46,311 bases of DNA from CAIZGX01 sp044354975 (GTDB taxonomy: Bacteria > Bacteroidota > Bacteroidia > Flavobacteriales_D > Sanyastnellaceae): contig JBIKZA010000012.1 of assembly GCA_044354975.1 (NCBI GenBank), forward strand, positions 1-46,311. Reading direction: 5' to 3'. Under the pieces are notes generated by a model. That model saw nothing but the letters and a program-made list of their open reading frames with translations, did no database searches and was not told the origin of the DNA. A program made the translations under genes and the position numbers. This document shows, piece after piece, positions 1 to 9,051 of the stretch (position 1 is the stretch's first letter; each line of letters starts with the position of its first letter).

Positions 1-1
1 A

Positions 2-208
2 ACCATGGTTGGAAAGGGATACAGCGTGAAATGGGCAACCATCGAAATGAATATGGTGGCCGAAGGTTATTATGCAACACGAGGTATTCACGAAATCAAT
101 AAAAAATTCAACGCAGATATTCCAATCGCAGATGCCGTTTACAGAATACTCTACGAGAAAGTTTCACCTGCTGTGGAAATGCGAATCCTAGCCGATAAGC
201 TTAGCTAG
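2..208 (+). CDS. gpsA: NAD(P)H-dependent glycerol-3-phosphate dehydrogenase, C-terminal fragment
   Basis: Only the last ~68 codons are present; the gene enters from the left edge in frame, so the ATG at 5 is internal rather than the start. The fragment (GKGYSVKWA, EMNMVAEGYYA, a conserved IPIADAVYRIL stretch, then a short C-terminal helix) matches the helical C-terminal domain of GpsA. That enzyme reduces dihydroxyacetone phosphate to sn-glycerol-3-phosphate for phospholipid synthesis in the cytoplasm. The stop at 206-208 is followed 54 nt later by the start of the giant secreted protein. Identification rests on this tail only, but the motif order is typical of the family. Nothing can be said about its promoter or N-terminal Rossmann domain. 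Confidence 0.85.
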   Translation, partial: TMVGKGYSVKWATIEMNMVAEGYYATRGIHEINKKFNADIPIADAVYRILYEKVSPAVEMRILADKLS

Positions 209-262
209 TTTTTGTTGAAAAGCAACGCATTGTGTTCCGAAGTAGTCTTATCTTCGAATACC

Positions 263-3200
263 ATGTTTCCCCGACGAAGAAAGATATTTTTGCTTTTGTT
301 TTTTCTGGCTTTTTTGCCGGCGATTACTTCTTCGCAAATTTCTTTCATTCAGAACAAAGGCCAATGGCCAAATCATGTCAAGTATAAAGCTGAAATTCCG
401 GGAGGATCTTTCTGGATTCAATCAAACGGTTTCGCTTATCAACTTTTTGATTCAACTGTTTTTAATCCCGACCATAAACCGAATGCTCTTCCTGAATCGG
501 TAACGACTTTATTTTTCCTGCAGCAATTGGAGAATGCACAATTGAATCAAGCCGAGGAACAAGAACAATTGCCAGGATATTTCAATTATTATTTGGGTTC
601 CGACTCAGCGCAGTGGAGCTCGAATGTGAATCGGTTTCAAAATATAAATTTTCAAAATGTTTACGATGGAATTAATCTTCGCGTATTGGGAAAATCGAAA
701 TCAATTAAATACCAATTCGAACTTCAGCCCAACGCAGATCTAAACCTTATTTCATGGCTCTATAACGATTCCCTTCAACTCACATTAGACACGTCCGGAA
801 ATCTAATTTCTCACCATCTGCTCGGTAGAATTTACGAATCGAAGCCGTTCGCGTTTCAATCTATAAATGGACATTTCATTGAAGTGAAATGCAAGTATAT
901 TTTGAATGGAAATCGCTTGCAATTTCAACTTGGAAATTACGATGCAAATTACGAATTAATTATAGATCCGGAAATTGCTTTCTCCACGTTCATAGGTTCT
1001 TCAGCGAATAATTTTGGATTCACGGCATGTGACGATTTAAGTGGGAATTTAGTTTCAGGTGCAAGCGTCTTTGCGAACAATTATCCGATTACAGCGAATG
1101 CGTACAGCTCGACGTTTAATCCCAATGCGGGCAATTATTTCGATGTAGCGATATCGAAGTTCGACGCTACGGGTTCTGGACTTTTGTATAGCACTTACCT
1201 AGGTGGACTTCACCAAGAAACACCTCATTCAGTAGTCGTAGATAACCTGAATCGCATCATTGTTTTCGGGGTGACAGGAAGCAGTGATTTTCCCACTTCA
1301 ATGGGTGCCTATCAACCCGTTTTTGCAGGAGGAAATCCCGTTATGATGTCGACCTTTTTTACGAGTGGGCATCCAGACGGGTGCGATTTTTTCATCACGA
1401 AATTTAACGCCAGTGGGACCTTAGCTGCCTCTACTTTTCTTGGAGAAAATGCTACCGACGGATTGAATTATGCGAATGAATTGTTCTACAATTACGGCGA
1501 TGCTTTTCGCGGAGAAGTGAATGTAGATAGTAACAACAATATATTTATCGGGTCATGTGTTCGCGGTAATGCAGACATTGCAGGAGGCTCTACACAGCCG
1601 AACTATGGCGGCGGAGACAGCGACGGTTATGTTGCGAAACTGAATCCGAGTTTGAGCATGCTTCTTTGGTCGTCGTATTTTGGTGGGTCAGGGGCAGACG
1701 CCATTTATGCATTGGAATTTGCAAACGATGGAGATTTACTTTTAGCAGGTGGAACTCAAAGTCAGAATTTTCCATTTTGTTCGAACGGTCAAGATCCCAA
1801 TTGGAATGGTGCAACGGATGGATTTATTCTTCGAATCGATGCAAACACCTTCACTCCTGTAGCCGGAACATTTATTGGAACAGGAGAATACGATCAAGCG
1901 TATTTCCTTCAAACCGATCTAACCGATAATGTTTATTGTCTTGGACAAACAGCAGGAACCATGACCATAACTCCGGGGTTATACGGTCAGACGAACAGCG
2001 GACAATTCATTCGTCAATACAATCCAACTTTAAGTACGCTTAACTGGAATACCACTATTGGAACGGGAAGTGGGGAGATTGATATTTCTCCAACAGCTTT
2101 TTTGGTCAGCGATTGCAATCAGATTTATTTCAGCGGTTGGGGCGGACATACTAATTCGTTAACCTGCCCTGCGTTAACTTGTTTGGCCTATTACAGCACG
2201 ACGAATAATCTTCCGATTACCGCAGATGCTTTTCAATCGACAACCGATGGCAGCGATTTCTACTTAGCGGTTTTGAATGCGAGTGCGACGCAGTTGGTTT
2301 ATGGTTCGTATCTAGGTGGAAGTTCAAGCGCAGAGCACGTAGATGGTGGAACTTCACGATTCGATAAGAGTGGTTCTGTATATCAGGCGGTGTGCGCCGG
2401 TTGTCAGAACAACGATGACTTTCCAACTACCCCAGGAGCTTGGTCTTCCACCAACAACAGTTTCGGATGTAACCTAGCGGTTTTTCGTTTCGATTTGGGA
2501 CAGCTTGAAGCCATTGCGAGTGTTCAAGGTCCTTCTCAAATATGTGTCGGCAGCCCCGCGCAATTCAGCAATGGAACATTGAACGCTTCTGATTTTATTT
2601 GGAATTTCGGAGATGGTTTTACAAGTACAGCTTTTGAACCCAGTCACGTATTTGATGCAGTTGGAAACGTTACAATTTCCATGATTGCTTCGGATATAAA
2701 CGATTGCTACGTCTCGGATACCGCAACGGTGAATCTTCAAATTATTGATTTTATTCCTCCAGCAATTGCAAGTGTGAATTCTATTTGTTTGGGTGAATCA
2801 ATAACATTGAACGCAACAGGATCTGCGAATTTATTTTGGTTGAATGACGCGACGCTTTCAAGTGTGAACGGGAATACAGCTTTAGCAGCTCCGACCAATT
2901 CAACAAACTATTACGTTTCAGATTTCAATGCATGTGGAAGTGACACGATTGGTGTTTACGTGAATGTTATCATTCCAATCGCTGAAGCAGGTTCGGATTT
3001 CACTATTTGCGTTGGTGAGTCACAAGCTCTCACTGCTTCCGGAGGTGTTACTTATCAATGGCAAAGTTCAACCTCGTTGAGTACTTTGAATACCGCAAAC
3101 ACGGTTGCAACTCCCACCCTTGACGAACAATTTTTTGTCACCATAACAACGCCAGAAGGTTGCCAAGACACTGACAGCTGCTACGTTTTTGTTGAACAAA

Positions 3201-4150
3201 CTGTTCCTGGTGGAGTCGTTTATCCGACCATTCAGTTGTGCTTGGGAGAAAGTGTGGTGTTGCAATCTGAAGAGGGACTCACCTACACATGGACGCCTTC
3301 AACAGGTTTGAATGCGACGAACATTCAGAATCCAACAGCAGCGCCAAGCAATTCAATCACGTATAACGTAGCGATTACGAATGAATGTGGCGCTGGAAAT
3401 TCAGAGGTGTCTATAGATGTCATTGAGTTGAATGTCGTGGCTTCAGAAGGAGGCACCGTTTGTCTCGGAGAGTATTATCCCATTGAAGCAAGCGGCGCAG
3501 ATTTTTATTCGTGGCTTCCATTCAGTAGCGTCGTAAATTCTTCTGCAAGTTCAACGCTTGCGAATGCTCCGTTTTCGCAATGGATTACCGTTGTTGGAAC
3601 GGATGTGAACGGATGTGCTGACACCGATTCGTTGTACATGAATATTCTTTCGTTGCCTGAAGTAGACGCCGGTCCGGACCAATATTTCGATTATCCCGGA
3701 AATACAACGTTATTCGGAAACACCTTCGGTCTTGCATACAATTGGTTTCCTTCAACCGGATTGTCTTGCACAGACTGCGCCTTTCCAACCGCAATTCCTG
3801 ATGAAGCTACCTGGTATTATTTAACCACAACAAATAACACGGGATGTGCGGGCATAGACTCGGTTTATGTCCGTCCGTATTTTCCAGTTTATATCCCGAA
3901 TGCAATTACGCCAAACGGCGACGGACTGAACGATATATTCTTGGTGGTTGGAGAAAACTTGACAGGTTTTCATCTTCAAATTTTCGACCGTTGGGGCATC
4001 ATGATTTTCGAAACGACTAATCCGAATGAGCCATGGTTAGCGGGATACAAAGGGTATTTTGTTCCGAACGATGTCTATACATGGAAGCTGTCTTTCGACA
4101 GTCTGGAACGAAGACAAGAATTAATTGGACACGTTACGGTGATTCGTTAG
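263..4150 (+). CDS. Giant secreted protein with SBBP-like propeller, PKD/Ig-like repeats and T9SS type B sorting domain
   Basis: About 1295 aa from the ATG at 263, which opens directly onto a signal peptide (MFPRRRK, hydrophobic run, ..TSSQ). A TTG at 212 would add 17 residues in front of it and is disfavoured. In order: an N-terminal domain of the DUF7948 type (FIQNKGQWP, ~25-240); a long region of SBBP-like beta-propeller repeats (STFIG, YSTYLGG, SSYFGGSGAD, ~250-745); a PKD module (WNFGDGFTS, ~750-825); four further Ig/PKD-like modules with CLGE/CVGE signatures; and a C-terminal CHU_C domain (~1206-1295: IPNAITPNGDGLNDIF, FDRWG, VIR end). The last is the gliding-motility-associated type B sorting domain, so the product should pass the outer membrane through the type IX secretion system and stay at the surface. 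Exact role (adhesin or matrix protein) is unknown. No PorP/SprF partner lies next to it, which is unusual for type B cargo. Confidence 0.88.
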   Translation: MFPRRRKIFLLLFFLAFLPAITSSQISFIQNKGQWPNHVKYKAEIPGGSFWIQSNGFAYQLFDSTVFNPDHKPNALPESVTTLFFLQQLENAQLNQAEEQEQLPGYFNYYLGSDSAQWSSNVNRFQNINFQNVYDGINLRVLGKSKSIKYQFELQPNADLNLISWLYNDSLQLTLDTSGNLISHHLLGRIYESKPFAFQSINGHFIEVKCKYILNGNRLQFQLGNYDANYELIIDPEIAFSTFIGSSANNFGFTACDDLSGNLVSGASVFANNYPITANAYSSTFNPNAGNYFDVAISKFDATGSGLLYSTYLGGLHQETPHSVVVDNLNRIIVFGVTGSSDFPTSMGAYQPVFAGGNPVMMSTFFTSGHPDGCDFFITKFNASGTLAASTFLGENATDGLNYANELFYNYGDAFRGEVNVDSNNNIFIGSCVRGNADIAGGSTQPNYGGGDSDGYVAKLNPSLSMLLWSSYFGGSGADAIYALEFANDGDLLLAGGTQSQNFPFCSNGQDPNWNGATDGFILRIDANTFTPVAGTFIGTGEYDQAYFLQTDLTDNVYCLGQTAGTMTITPGLYGQTNSGQFIRQYNPTLSTLNWNTTIGTGSGEIDISPTAFLVSDCNQIYFSGWGGHTNSLTCPALTCLAYYSTTNNLPITADAFQSTTDGSDFYLAVLNASATQLVYGSYLGGSSSAEHVDGGTSRFDKSGSVYQAVCAGCQNNDDFPTTPGAWSSTNNSFGCNLAVFRFDLGQLEAIASVQGPSQICVGSPAQFSNGTLNASDFIWNFGDGFTSTAFEPSHVFDAVGNVTISMIASDINDCYVSDTATVNLQIIDFIPPAIASVNSICLGESITLNATGSANLFWLNDATLSSVNGNTALAAPTNSTNYYVSDFNACGSDTIGVYVNVIIPIAEAGSDFTICVGESQALTASGGVTYQWQSSTSLSTLNTANTVATPTLDEQFFVTITTPEGCQDTDSCYVFVEQTVPGGVVYPTIQLCLGESVVLQSEEGLTYTWTPSTGLNATNIQNPTAAPSNSITYNVAITNECGAGNSEVSIDVIELNVVASEGGTVCLGEYYPIEASGADFYSWLPFSSVVNSSASSTLANAPFSQWITVVGTDVNGCADTDSLYMNILSLPEVDAGPDQYFDYPGNTTLFGNTFGLAYNWFPSTGLSCTDCAFPTAIPDEATWYYLTTTNNTGCAGIDSVYVRPYFPVYIPNAITPNGDGLNDIFLVVGENLTGFHLQIFDRWGIMIFETTNPNEPWLAGYKGYFVPNDVYTWKLSFDSLERRQELIGHVTVIR

Positions 4151-4162
4151 TCTCTTTTAGAA

Positions 4163-4170
4163 TAAATTCG
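4163..4170 (+). promoter_or_regulatory. Candidate -7 box for enoyl-CoA hydratase
   Basis: TAAATTCG matches the Bacteroidota -7 consensus TAnnTTTG in 7 of 8 positions. If transcription starts about 4 nt after the last G, the leader is ~13 nt, the same spacing seen at several other genes here. No clear -33 TTG is visible. Confidence 0.3.
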
Positions 4171-4186
4171 CAAAAACAATTATCAC

Positions 4187-4969
4187 ATGTCGTTTCAATT
4201 TTTACTTCTTGAAAACATTGGTGCAACGCGCATCATTACCATAAACAGACCCGATCAAATGAATGCCTTGAACAAGGCTACCATTGAGGAGTTGCACACG
4301 GCTTTCGCAGATGCGGAAGCAGATGAGAACGTTCGAGCAATTGTGCTTACAGGTGCAGGAGAGAAAGCTTTCGTAGCGGGTGCAGACATTAAGGAGTTCG
4401 CGAGTTTTTCTATTGAACAGGGACAGGAACTTTCTTTGTTGGGACATGAACAATTGTTCAATTTCGTTGAACGATTGAATACACCGGTTATTGCAGCAGT
4501 GAACGGATATGCATTTGGTGGTGGATTGGAATTAGCCATGAGTTGTCACATGCGTGTTGCATCTTCAAACGCTGTTATGGGATTGCCTGAAGTTTCTCTT
4601 GGCGTTATTCCTGGTTACGGCGGAACACAGCGTTTACCGCGTTTGGTTGGAAGAGGAAAAGCAACAGAGTTAATCGTTACAGCTGGAAGACTTTCAGCAA
4701 CCGATGCGTTGCAATGGGGATTGGTGAATCACGTTGTTGAATTGGAAGCATTGATGCAGTTCACGACAGATCTTGCTGGAAAAATTGAAAAGCTTTCTCC
4801 ATCTGCAATATCAAGTGCTTTGCGGGCGGTACAGGCTGGATTTGATAGTGAAGCTATCGGATTGAAAGCGGAAGCAGAAGAGTTCGGAAAGTGTTTCGGA
4901 ACCGAAGATTTCAAAGAAGGAACAACTGCTTTCATGGAAAAACGCAAACCAACTTTTACAGGTAAATAA
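4187..4969 (+). CDS. Enoyl-CoA hydratase (crotonase family)
   Basis: 260 aa, the usual length for a crotonase-fold hydratase. The oxyanion-hole region is AGADIKEF (~64-71) and NGYAFGGGLELAMSC (~106-120). Both catalytic glutamates are present and correctly spaced: E115 in GGGLELA and E135 in GLPEVSLGVIPG, matching the pair separated by 20 residues in rat mitochondrial hydratase (E144/E164). It should hydrate trans-2-enoyl-CoA to 3-hydroxyacyl-CoA in beta-oxidation, branched-chain amino-acid breakdown or a related acyl-CoA pathway; substrate chain length cannot be read from the sequence. Its TAA overlaps the ATG of dut by one base (TAATG), so the two are probably co-transcribed and translationally coupled although metabolically unrelated. 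Confidence 0.9.
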   Translation: MSFQFLLLENIGATRIITINRPDQMNALNKATIEELHTAFADAEADENVRAIVLTGAGEKAFVAGADIKEFASFSIEQGQELSLLGHEQLFNFVERLNTPVIAAVNGYAFGGGLELAMSCHMRVASSNAVMGLPEVSLGVIPGYGGTQRLPRLVGRGKATELIVTAGRLSATDALQWGLVNHVVELEALMQFTTDLAGKIEKLSPSAISSALRAVQAGFDSEAIGLKAEAEEFGKCFGTEDFKEGTTAFMEKRKPTFTGK

Positions 4970-5403
4970 TGAAAGTTGCACTCATAAATAAATCGAAGTA
5001 TCCTGCGCCAGCTTATGCCACAACGCATGCTGCGGGACTAGATCTTCGTGCGAATATTGAAGAATCTATTGAATTGAAATCACTCGAAAGAGTGTTGGTT
5101 CCAACAGGATTGTTCATGGAATTGCCAATAGGCACTGAAGCACAGATTCGTCCACGAAGCGGACTCGCTTTCAAAAATGGAATTACTGTATTGAATACTC
5201 CCGGAACCATTGACGCCGACTATCGCGGAGAGATTAAAGTCTTGTTGGTGAATCTTTCGAATGAACCTTTCACCATTGAATCCGGCGAACGTATAGCACA
5301 AATGATTGTTGCGAAGCACGAGCAAGTGGAATGGGAAGAGCAAAATGAACTTTCCGAAAGCGAGAGAGGGGCAGGCGGATTCGGTAGCACCGGAGTGAAA
5401 TAA
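4969..5403 (+). CDS. dut: dUTP diphosphatase (trimeric dUTPase)
   Basis: 144 aa with all five trimeric dUTPase motifs in order: AAGLDLRA (21-28), RPRSGLAFK (61-69), GTIDADYRGEIK (79-90), RIAQMI (108-113) and the C-terminal arm RGAGGFGSTG (133-142). D82 corresponds to the catalytic aspartate of the E. coli enzyme. It hydrolyses dUTP to dUMP and pyrophosphate, keeping uracil out of DNA and supplying dUMP for thymidylate synthesis. The start is the ATG overlapping the hydratase stop. A strong intrinsic terminator follows within 35 nt, so dut closes this transcription unit. Confidence 0.95.
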   Translation: MKVALINKSKYPAPAYATTHAAGLDLRANIEESIELKSLERVLVPTGLFMELPIGTEAQIRPRSGLAFKNGITVLNTPGTIDADYRGEIKVLLVNLSNEPFTIESGERIAQMIVAKHEQVEWEEQNELSESERGAGGFGSTGVK

Positions 5404-5436
5404 TTCATTCAATTTTAAATGTTCATTACTTCGTTG

Positions 5437-5465
5437 AAAGGCCGAAAACATTTCGGCCTTTTTGC
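5437..5465 (+). terminator. Intrinsic terminator after dut
   Basis: A perfect 10-bp stem AAAGGCCGAA / TTCGGCCTTT (5437-5446 with 5452-5461), a 5-nt loop, then a short T run. It separates dut from the following envelope gene run. Confidence 0.85.
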
Positions 5466-5495
5466 TTTCTTTTGTTAGACTATAAAATTCAATAG

Positions 5496-6497
5496 ATGAG
5501 AATTGTTATTCCAATGGCGGGTATGGGGAAGAGGTTGCGACCGCATACCCTTGTTACGCCCAAGCCTCTCGTTCGTATTGCCGAAAAGCCCATAGTTCAG
5601 AGACTTGTAGAAGATATTGTTTCCATTCAAACCGAGAAGGTTGAAGAGATTGCGTTTATTATCGGACGCTTTGGGAAGGAGGTAGAAAATCATTTAATTG
5701 CCTTGGCCGAGCAGCTCGGAGCGAAGGGTACCATTCATTACCAAGATCAAGCACTCGGAACAGCTCATGCAATCATGTGCGCAGAGTCTGCCTTAACCGG
5801 CCCTGTTACTGTTGCTTTCGCAGATACGTTGTTCCGTGCCGATTTCAAATTAGATCCAAATGCAGACGGTGTTTTGTGGGTGAAGAAAATCGAAGATCCT
5901 CGTCAGTTTGGTGTGGTGGAATTGAACGCCGAAGGAACCATTGTTTCCTTCCAAGAAAAACCACAAGAGTTCGTCTCAGATTTGGCCATGATTGGAATTT
6001 ACTATTTCAAAGACGGTGAATGGTTGAAACGTGAACTTCAATATTTACTCGACAACAACATCATGAATGGCGGGGAATACCAATTGCCAGACGCCATGCG
6101 AAACATGATGAAGCAAGGAGCGAAGTTTGTTCCGGGTGAAGTGAACGAGTGGATGGATTGCGGGAACAAAGCTGCAGTTGTAGAGACCATGGCTTCCGTG
6201 GTTTCAAGACTTCCACAAAATTACAACGTTCAATTGGAAGGCGATTCGAAAATTATTGAACCGTGTTATTTCGGAAATAACGTTGTTCTTCACAATGCAA
6301 CTGTTGGTCCGAACGTTAGTGTTGCGAGCAATGTGTCCATTATGAATTCAACACTTGAAAATTCATCCGTTGAATCGAATAGTAAAATAGAGAACTGTCA
6401 GCTTACAAATTCGTTAATCGATGAGTATTGTCAAGTTGCAGGTGTGAAAGGAGTGCTTGATTTGGGGTCTTACAATTCCATTCAAAACAATGAATAA
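5496..6497 (+). CDS. Sugar-phosphate nucleotidyltransferase with left-handed beta-helix tail
   Basis: 333 aa. The N-terminal Rossmann-like nucleotidyltransferase signature is MAGMGKRLRPHT (7-18) with KPL at 23-25. QDQALGTAHA (~83-92) forms the nucleotide-binding loop, and D110 in VAFADTLF is the likely Mg2+ ligand. EKPQEF and WMDCGNK are further family landmarks. From ~240 the sequence turns into hexapeptide-like repeats (VVLHNATVGPNVSVASNVSI) typical of a left-handed beta helix. Relatives make NDP-sugars from NTP and sugar-1-phosphate (glucose-1-phosphate thymidylyl- or uridylyltransferases); the actual base and sugar are not decided by the sequence. It overlaps the next gene by 8 nt and begins a four-gene envelope run. 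Confidence 0.83.
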   Translation: MRIVIPMAGMGKRLRPHTLVTPKPLVRIAEKPIVQRLVEDIVSIQTEKVEEIAFIIGRFGKEVENHLIALAEQLGAKGTIHYQDQALGTAHAIMCAESALTGPVTVAFADTLFRADFKLDPNADGVLWVKKIEDPRQFGVVELNAEGTIVSFQEKPQEFVSDLAMIGIYYFKDGEWLKRELQYLLDNNIMNGGEYQLPDAMRNMMKQGAKFVPGEVNEWMDCGNKAAVVETMASVVSRLPQNYNVQLEGDSKIIEPCYFGNNVVLHNATVGPNVSVASNVSIMNSTLENSSVESNSKIENCQLTNSLIDEYCQVAGVKGVLDLGSYNSIQNNE

Positions 6498-8187
6498 CAA
6501 AATTCTTCTTTTTCTCTCTTTCGCTGTTTTCGCTTCATGCGGAAGCAAGAAAGCTACTGTTGTTACCGATGAAAATCACGCGAAGTTTCAACAGTATTTT
6601 TTTGAAGGAGAAAAAGCGAAGATGGCTGGCAATTTTGAAATTGCAATCAACTACTTCAATACAGCGCTCAAATATGAGCAGGTGAGTGCTGCTCATTATG
6701 AAATTTCAAAATTGTCTTCTCAGCTTCCGAAGTTCGAAAAGATGGGCAGAGATCACATTCGAATAGCTGTGGAAATGGAACCCACCAATCCTTGGTATTT
6801 GCAAGATTTGGCTTATTACGAGGTGTACGGCGGAAATATAAAGGAAGGAATTAAGAACTTCGATTTAGCAGTGAAATACAGCGCCAATCCAGTTCCAGTT
6901 TTGAATGAATACCTGAATGTCATTGGCAGCTATGACATGAACCAAGCTTCATTGGTTTTGGCTCAGCTTTCGGCAATCCAAGGTGAAGACGAGGACATTG
7001 CCCGAAAGCGATTTGAATTGTTGAGCTTGCAAGGGAAATTCAAGGAGGCCGGAACGGTGTTAGAGGATTTCGAAAAGAAAAATAAAGTTGAAGATGCTTA
7101 TTATTTCTATCTACTCGAGTTTTACCGTGAAAATAGTTTGAAGGAAGAAGCTTCCAAATGGCTGAAGCACATGAAGGAAGTTATTCCAAACAACGGAAAA
7201 TTACTCCTAGAGGAGAGCGGTGAATTAGCTAATGCAGGAAACGACGCAAAGAGTTATGAGTTGTTGAAAAAGTCTATTAGTTCCGGAGATTTAGGTTGGT
7301 ACGATGCGATTGATGTGCTCAAGAAATACGAAGAACTTGCAGAGCAAGACGAGAAATTCAAGAAGCCCCTTTGGGAAATATTCGATCTAACATTCAATCA
7401 ATTCAAATCGGAACATGAATGTCTCGTTCAACTATCATTTGTTGCCAATCACCAAAACAATTTTGTTCGTGAAGAAGAAATGCTAAGGCTTGCAGTAGCT
7501 CTTTACAAAAGCGATGTAATGGTTTGGCAGTTCCTGTTGGAAAACCAAAAGCATTTGCGCAAGTGGAACGAATTGGTGAAAGTTGGAAATGAAGCGTTGG
7601 AACTTTTTCCAACAGATGCTGAAATCTACTACTTCACGGGTCTTGGCTATTTAAAGCTTCAGGACTATTCGAGGTCTTTGGAATTATTAACCACAGGAAG
7701 AGATTTAGTAATCGAAGATCCTGAACTTCTTTCGCAATTTTATTCTTCTTTAGGAAGTGTTTATTTCAAAACAGATAATTGGACCGAATGTGAAAATTCA
7801 TTCGAACAAGCGCTAATTCAAAATCCGGACAACGCAACTGCATTGAACAACTACGCTTACTACTTGGGACTTAAAAAAGTTCAACTCGATAAGGCGCTGG
7901 GCATAGTGCAATACGCAGTTTCAATGCAACCAAACAACGCTATTTATATTGACACATTTGGTTTTATTTTATTTCAGAAGAAGCAATATGAGGCTGCAAT
8001 TACACAGTTGGAAATTGCAGTTAAGTTAAATACCACCGATCAAGAAATATGGGAGCACTTAGGCGATTCATATTTCATGGTGGGAAATGAAACCAAGGCT
8101 ATGGAATGTTGGAACAAAGGACTTTCACTGAATTCAACCCATGCGAAGTTGAAGGAAAAAATTAATCAAAAGAAATTCATTGAGTAA
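6490..8187 (+). CDS. TPR-repeat lipoprotein
   Basis: 565 aa from the ATG at 6490, which overlaps the upstream stop by 8 nt. This start gives a lipoprotein signal (MNNKILLFLSFAVFASC, Cys at ~17); an earlier in-frame start at 6457 would bury it. Tetratricopeptide repeats are visible near 30-65 (EGEKAKMAGNFEIAINYFNTAL) and in a C-terminal array of ~370-550 (YSSLGSVYF, ALNNYAYYLG, AITQLEIAVKL, WEHLGDSYFMVGN). These would build a helical protein-interaction scaffold on the periplasmic face of the envelope. In Bacteroidota such a gene commonly sits between the nucleotidyltransferase and DUF4292 genes, as here. A specific partner is not identifiable. Confidence 0.82.
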   Translation: MNNKILLFLSFAVFASCGSKKATVVTDENHAKFQQYFFEGEKAKMAGNFEIAINYFNTALKYEQVSAAHYEISKLSSQLPKFEKMGRDHIRIAVEMEPTNPWYLQDLAYYEVYGGNIKEGIKNFDLAVKYSANPVPVLNEYLNVIGSYDMNQASLVLAQLSAIQGEDEDIARKRFELLSLQGKFKEAGTVLEDFEKKNKVEDAYYFYLLEFYRENSLKEEASKWLKHMKEVIPNNGKLLLEESGELANAGNDAKSYELLKKSISSGDLGWYDAIDVLKKYEELAEQDEKFKKPLWEIFDLTFNQFKSEHECLVQLSFVANHQNNFVREEEMLRLAVALYKSDVMVWQFLLENQKHLRKWNELVKVGNEALELFPTDAEIYYFTGLGYLKLQDYSRSLELLTTGRDLVIEDPELLSQFYSSLGSVYFKTDNWTECENSFEQALIQNPDNATALNNYAYYLGLKKVQLDKALGIVQYAVSMQPNNAIYIDTFGFILFQKKQYEAAITQLEIAVKLNTTDQEIWEHLGDSYFMVGNETKAMECWNKGLSLNSTHAKLKEKINQKKFIE

Positions 8188-9049
8188 GTATACCGTCATT
8201 CTCTTTATACCGTTTCTTTTTGCCTGCAAGAGCAAAGAGGTTGTTGTGACGCAAGAACCTTTGAAGGAAAGATCTCAAGCTTTTTTAACTCGCCATATCG
8301 ATAAGAATAAATTTGAATTTGATTGGCTAGGCATGAAGCTCGACGCCGAATTTACAAGCGGAGAAGAGCAACAAGGATTTAAAGCAACCGTTCGTATGCG
8401 CAAGGATAGCGCGGTTTCTGTGAGTGTTAGTCCGGCTTTAGGGATAGAGGTGTTGCGCATGTTGGTTGACAAGGACAGTTTGAAGATGGTCTCTGAAATA
8501 CCTGGAGACAAGTATGTTTTCTTAGGCTCTGTTAATCAGCTTTCGGAATTGGCAAAAATAGACTTAGACGTTTCCACCATGCAGGATTTATTAATTGGAA
8601 ATCCAATTGGATTGAGCCGTGAAGAGGGTCGCATGAAAAGCGGAATTGAAAAACTCGATGTTGAATATTACACCTTGATTTCGCGAATGTCGCGCCGCGT
8701 GCGCCGAGCGACTGAAGTTCAAGATTCTTCTTCAACAACCGAAGGAAGAAGAATTCCAAAGCGATTGGAAGACAATGATTGGATTTCATCTAAGTTTTGG
8801 ATCGAATCGAATTTTTACAAAATCGCGAAATGTGAATTGACCGATGTTCGAACCAAACGAATGGTTCAGATTAATTATTCTGAATTTGATGAAGAAGATC
8901 CTTCGCACTATCCCCGAAAGTGTAACATTCAAATCGATGATGTAAAGGGAAAGACTTCGCTTGATTTCAAGATTATTCGAATAAACACACAGAATCACTA
9001 CGATTTCTCGTTCGACTACGATAAGGACTATCCAATCAAAAGGAAATAA
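8180..9049 (+). CDS. DUF4292 lipoprotein (LolB-like candidate)
   Basis: 289 aa starting with TTG at 8180, overlapping the upstream stop by 8 nt. TTG is chosen because it directly precedes a lipoprotein signal (MSKYTVILFIPFLFAC, Cys16) and no ATG is available there. The mature protein has the DUF4292 pattern: FEFDWLGMKLDAEF (~45-58), alternating short strands (VRMRKDSAVSVSVSP), ALGIEVLRMLVDKDSLKMV, then QDLLIGNPIG. A Lys/Arg-rich, Ser-rich linker follows (~170-200), then more strands to DFSFDYDKDYPI. The architecture resembles LolB/LolA-type open beta-barrels, but that link is inference. The next gene starts 2 nt after its stop. Confidence 0.78.
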   Translation: MSKYTVILFIPFLFACKSKEVVVTQEPLKERSQAFLTRHIDKNKFEFDWLGMKLDAEFTSGEEQQGFKATVRMRKDSAVSVSVSPALGIEVLRMLVDKDSLKMVSEIPGDKYVFLGSVNQLSELAKIDLDVSTMQDLLIGNPIGLSREEGRMKSGIEKLDVEYYTLISRMSRRVRRATEVQDSSSTTEGRRIPKRLEDNDWISSKFWIESNFYKIAKCELTDVRTKRMVQINYSEFDEEDPSHYPRKCNIQIDDVKGKTSLDFKIIRINTQNHYDFSFDYDKDYPIKRK

Positions 9050-9051
9050 GA

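Noticed and set aside
212..262. TTG-initiated extension of the giant secreted protein
   Set aside because: It would place 17 polar residues before a clear signal peptide that begins at the ATG at 263.
4729..5028. Antisense open frame across the hydratase-dut junction
   Set aside because: It is a shadow of two confidently identified genes and has no recognisable domain or promoter; the same holds for many other long antisense frames in the window.
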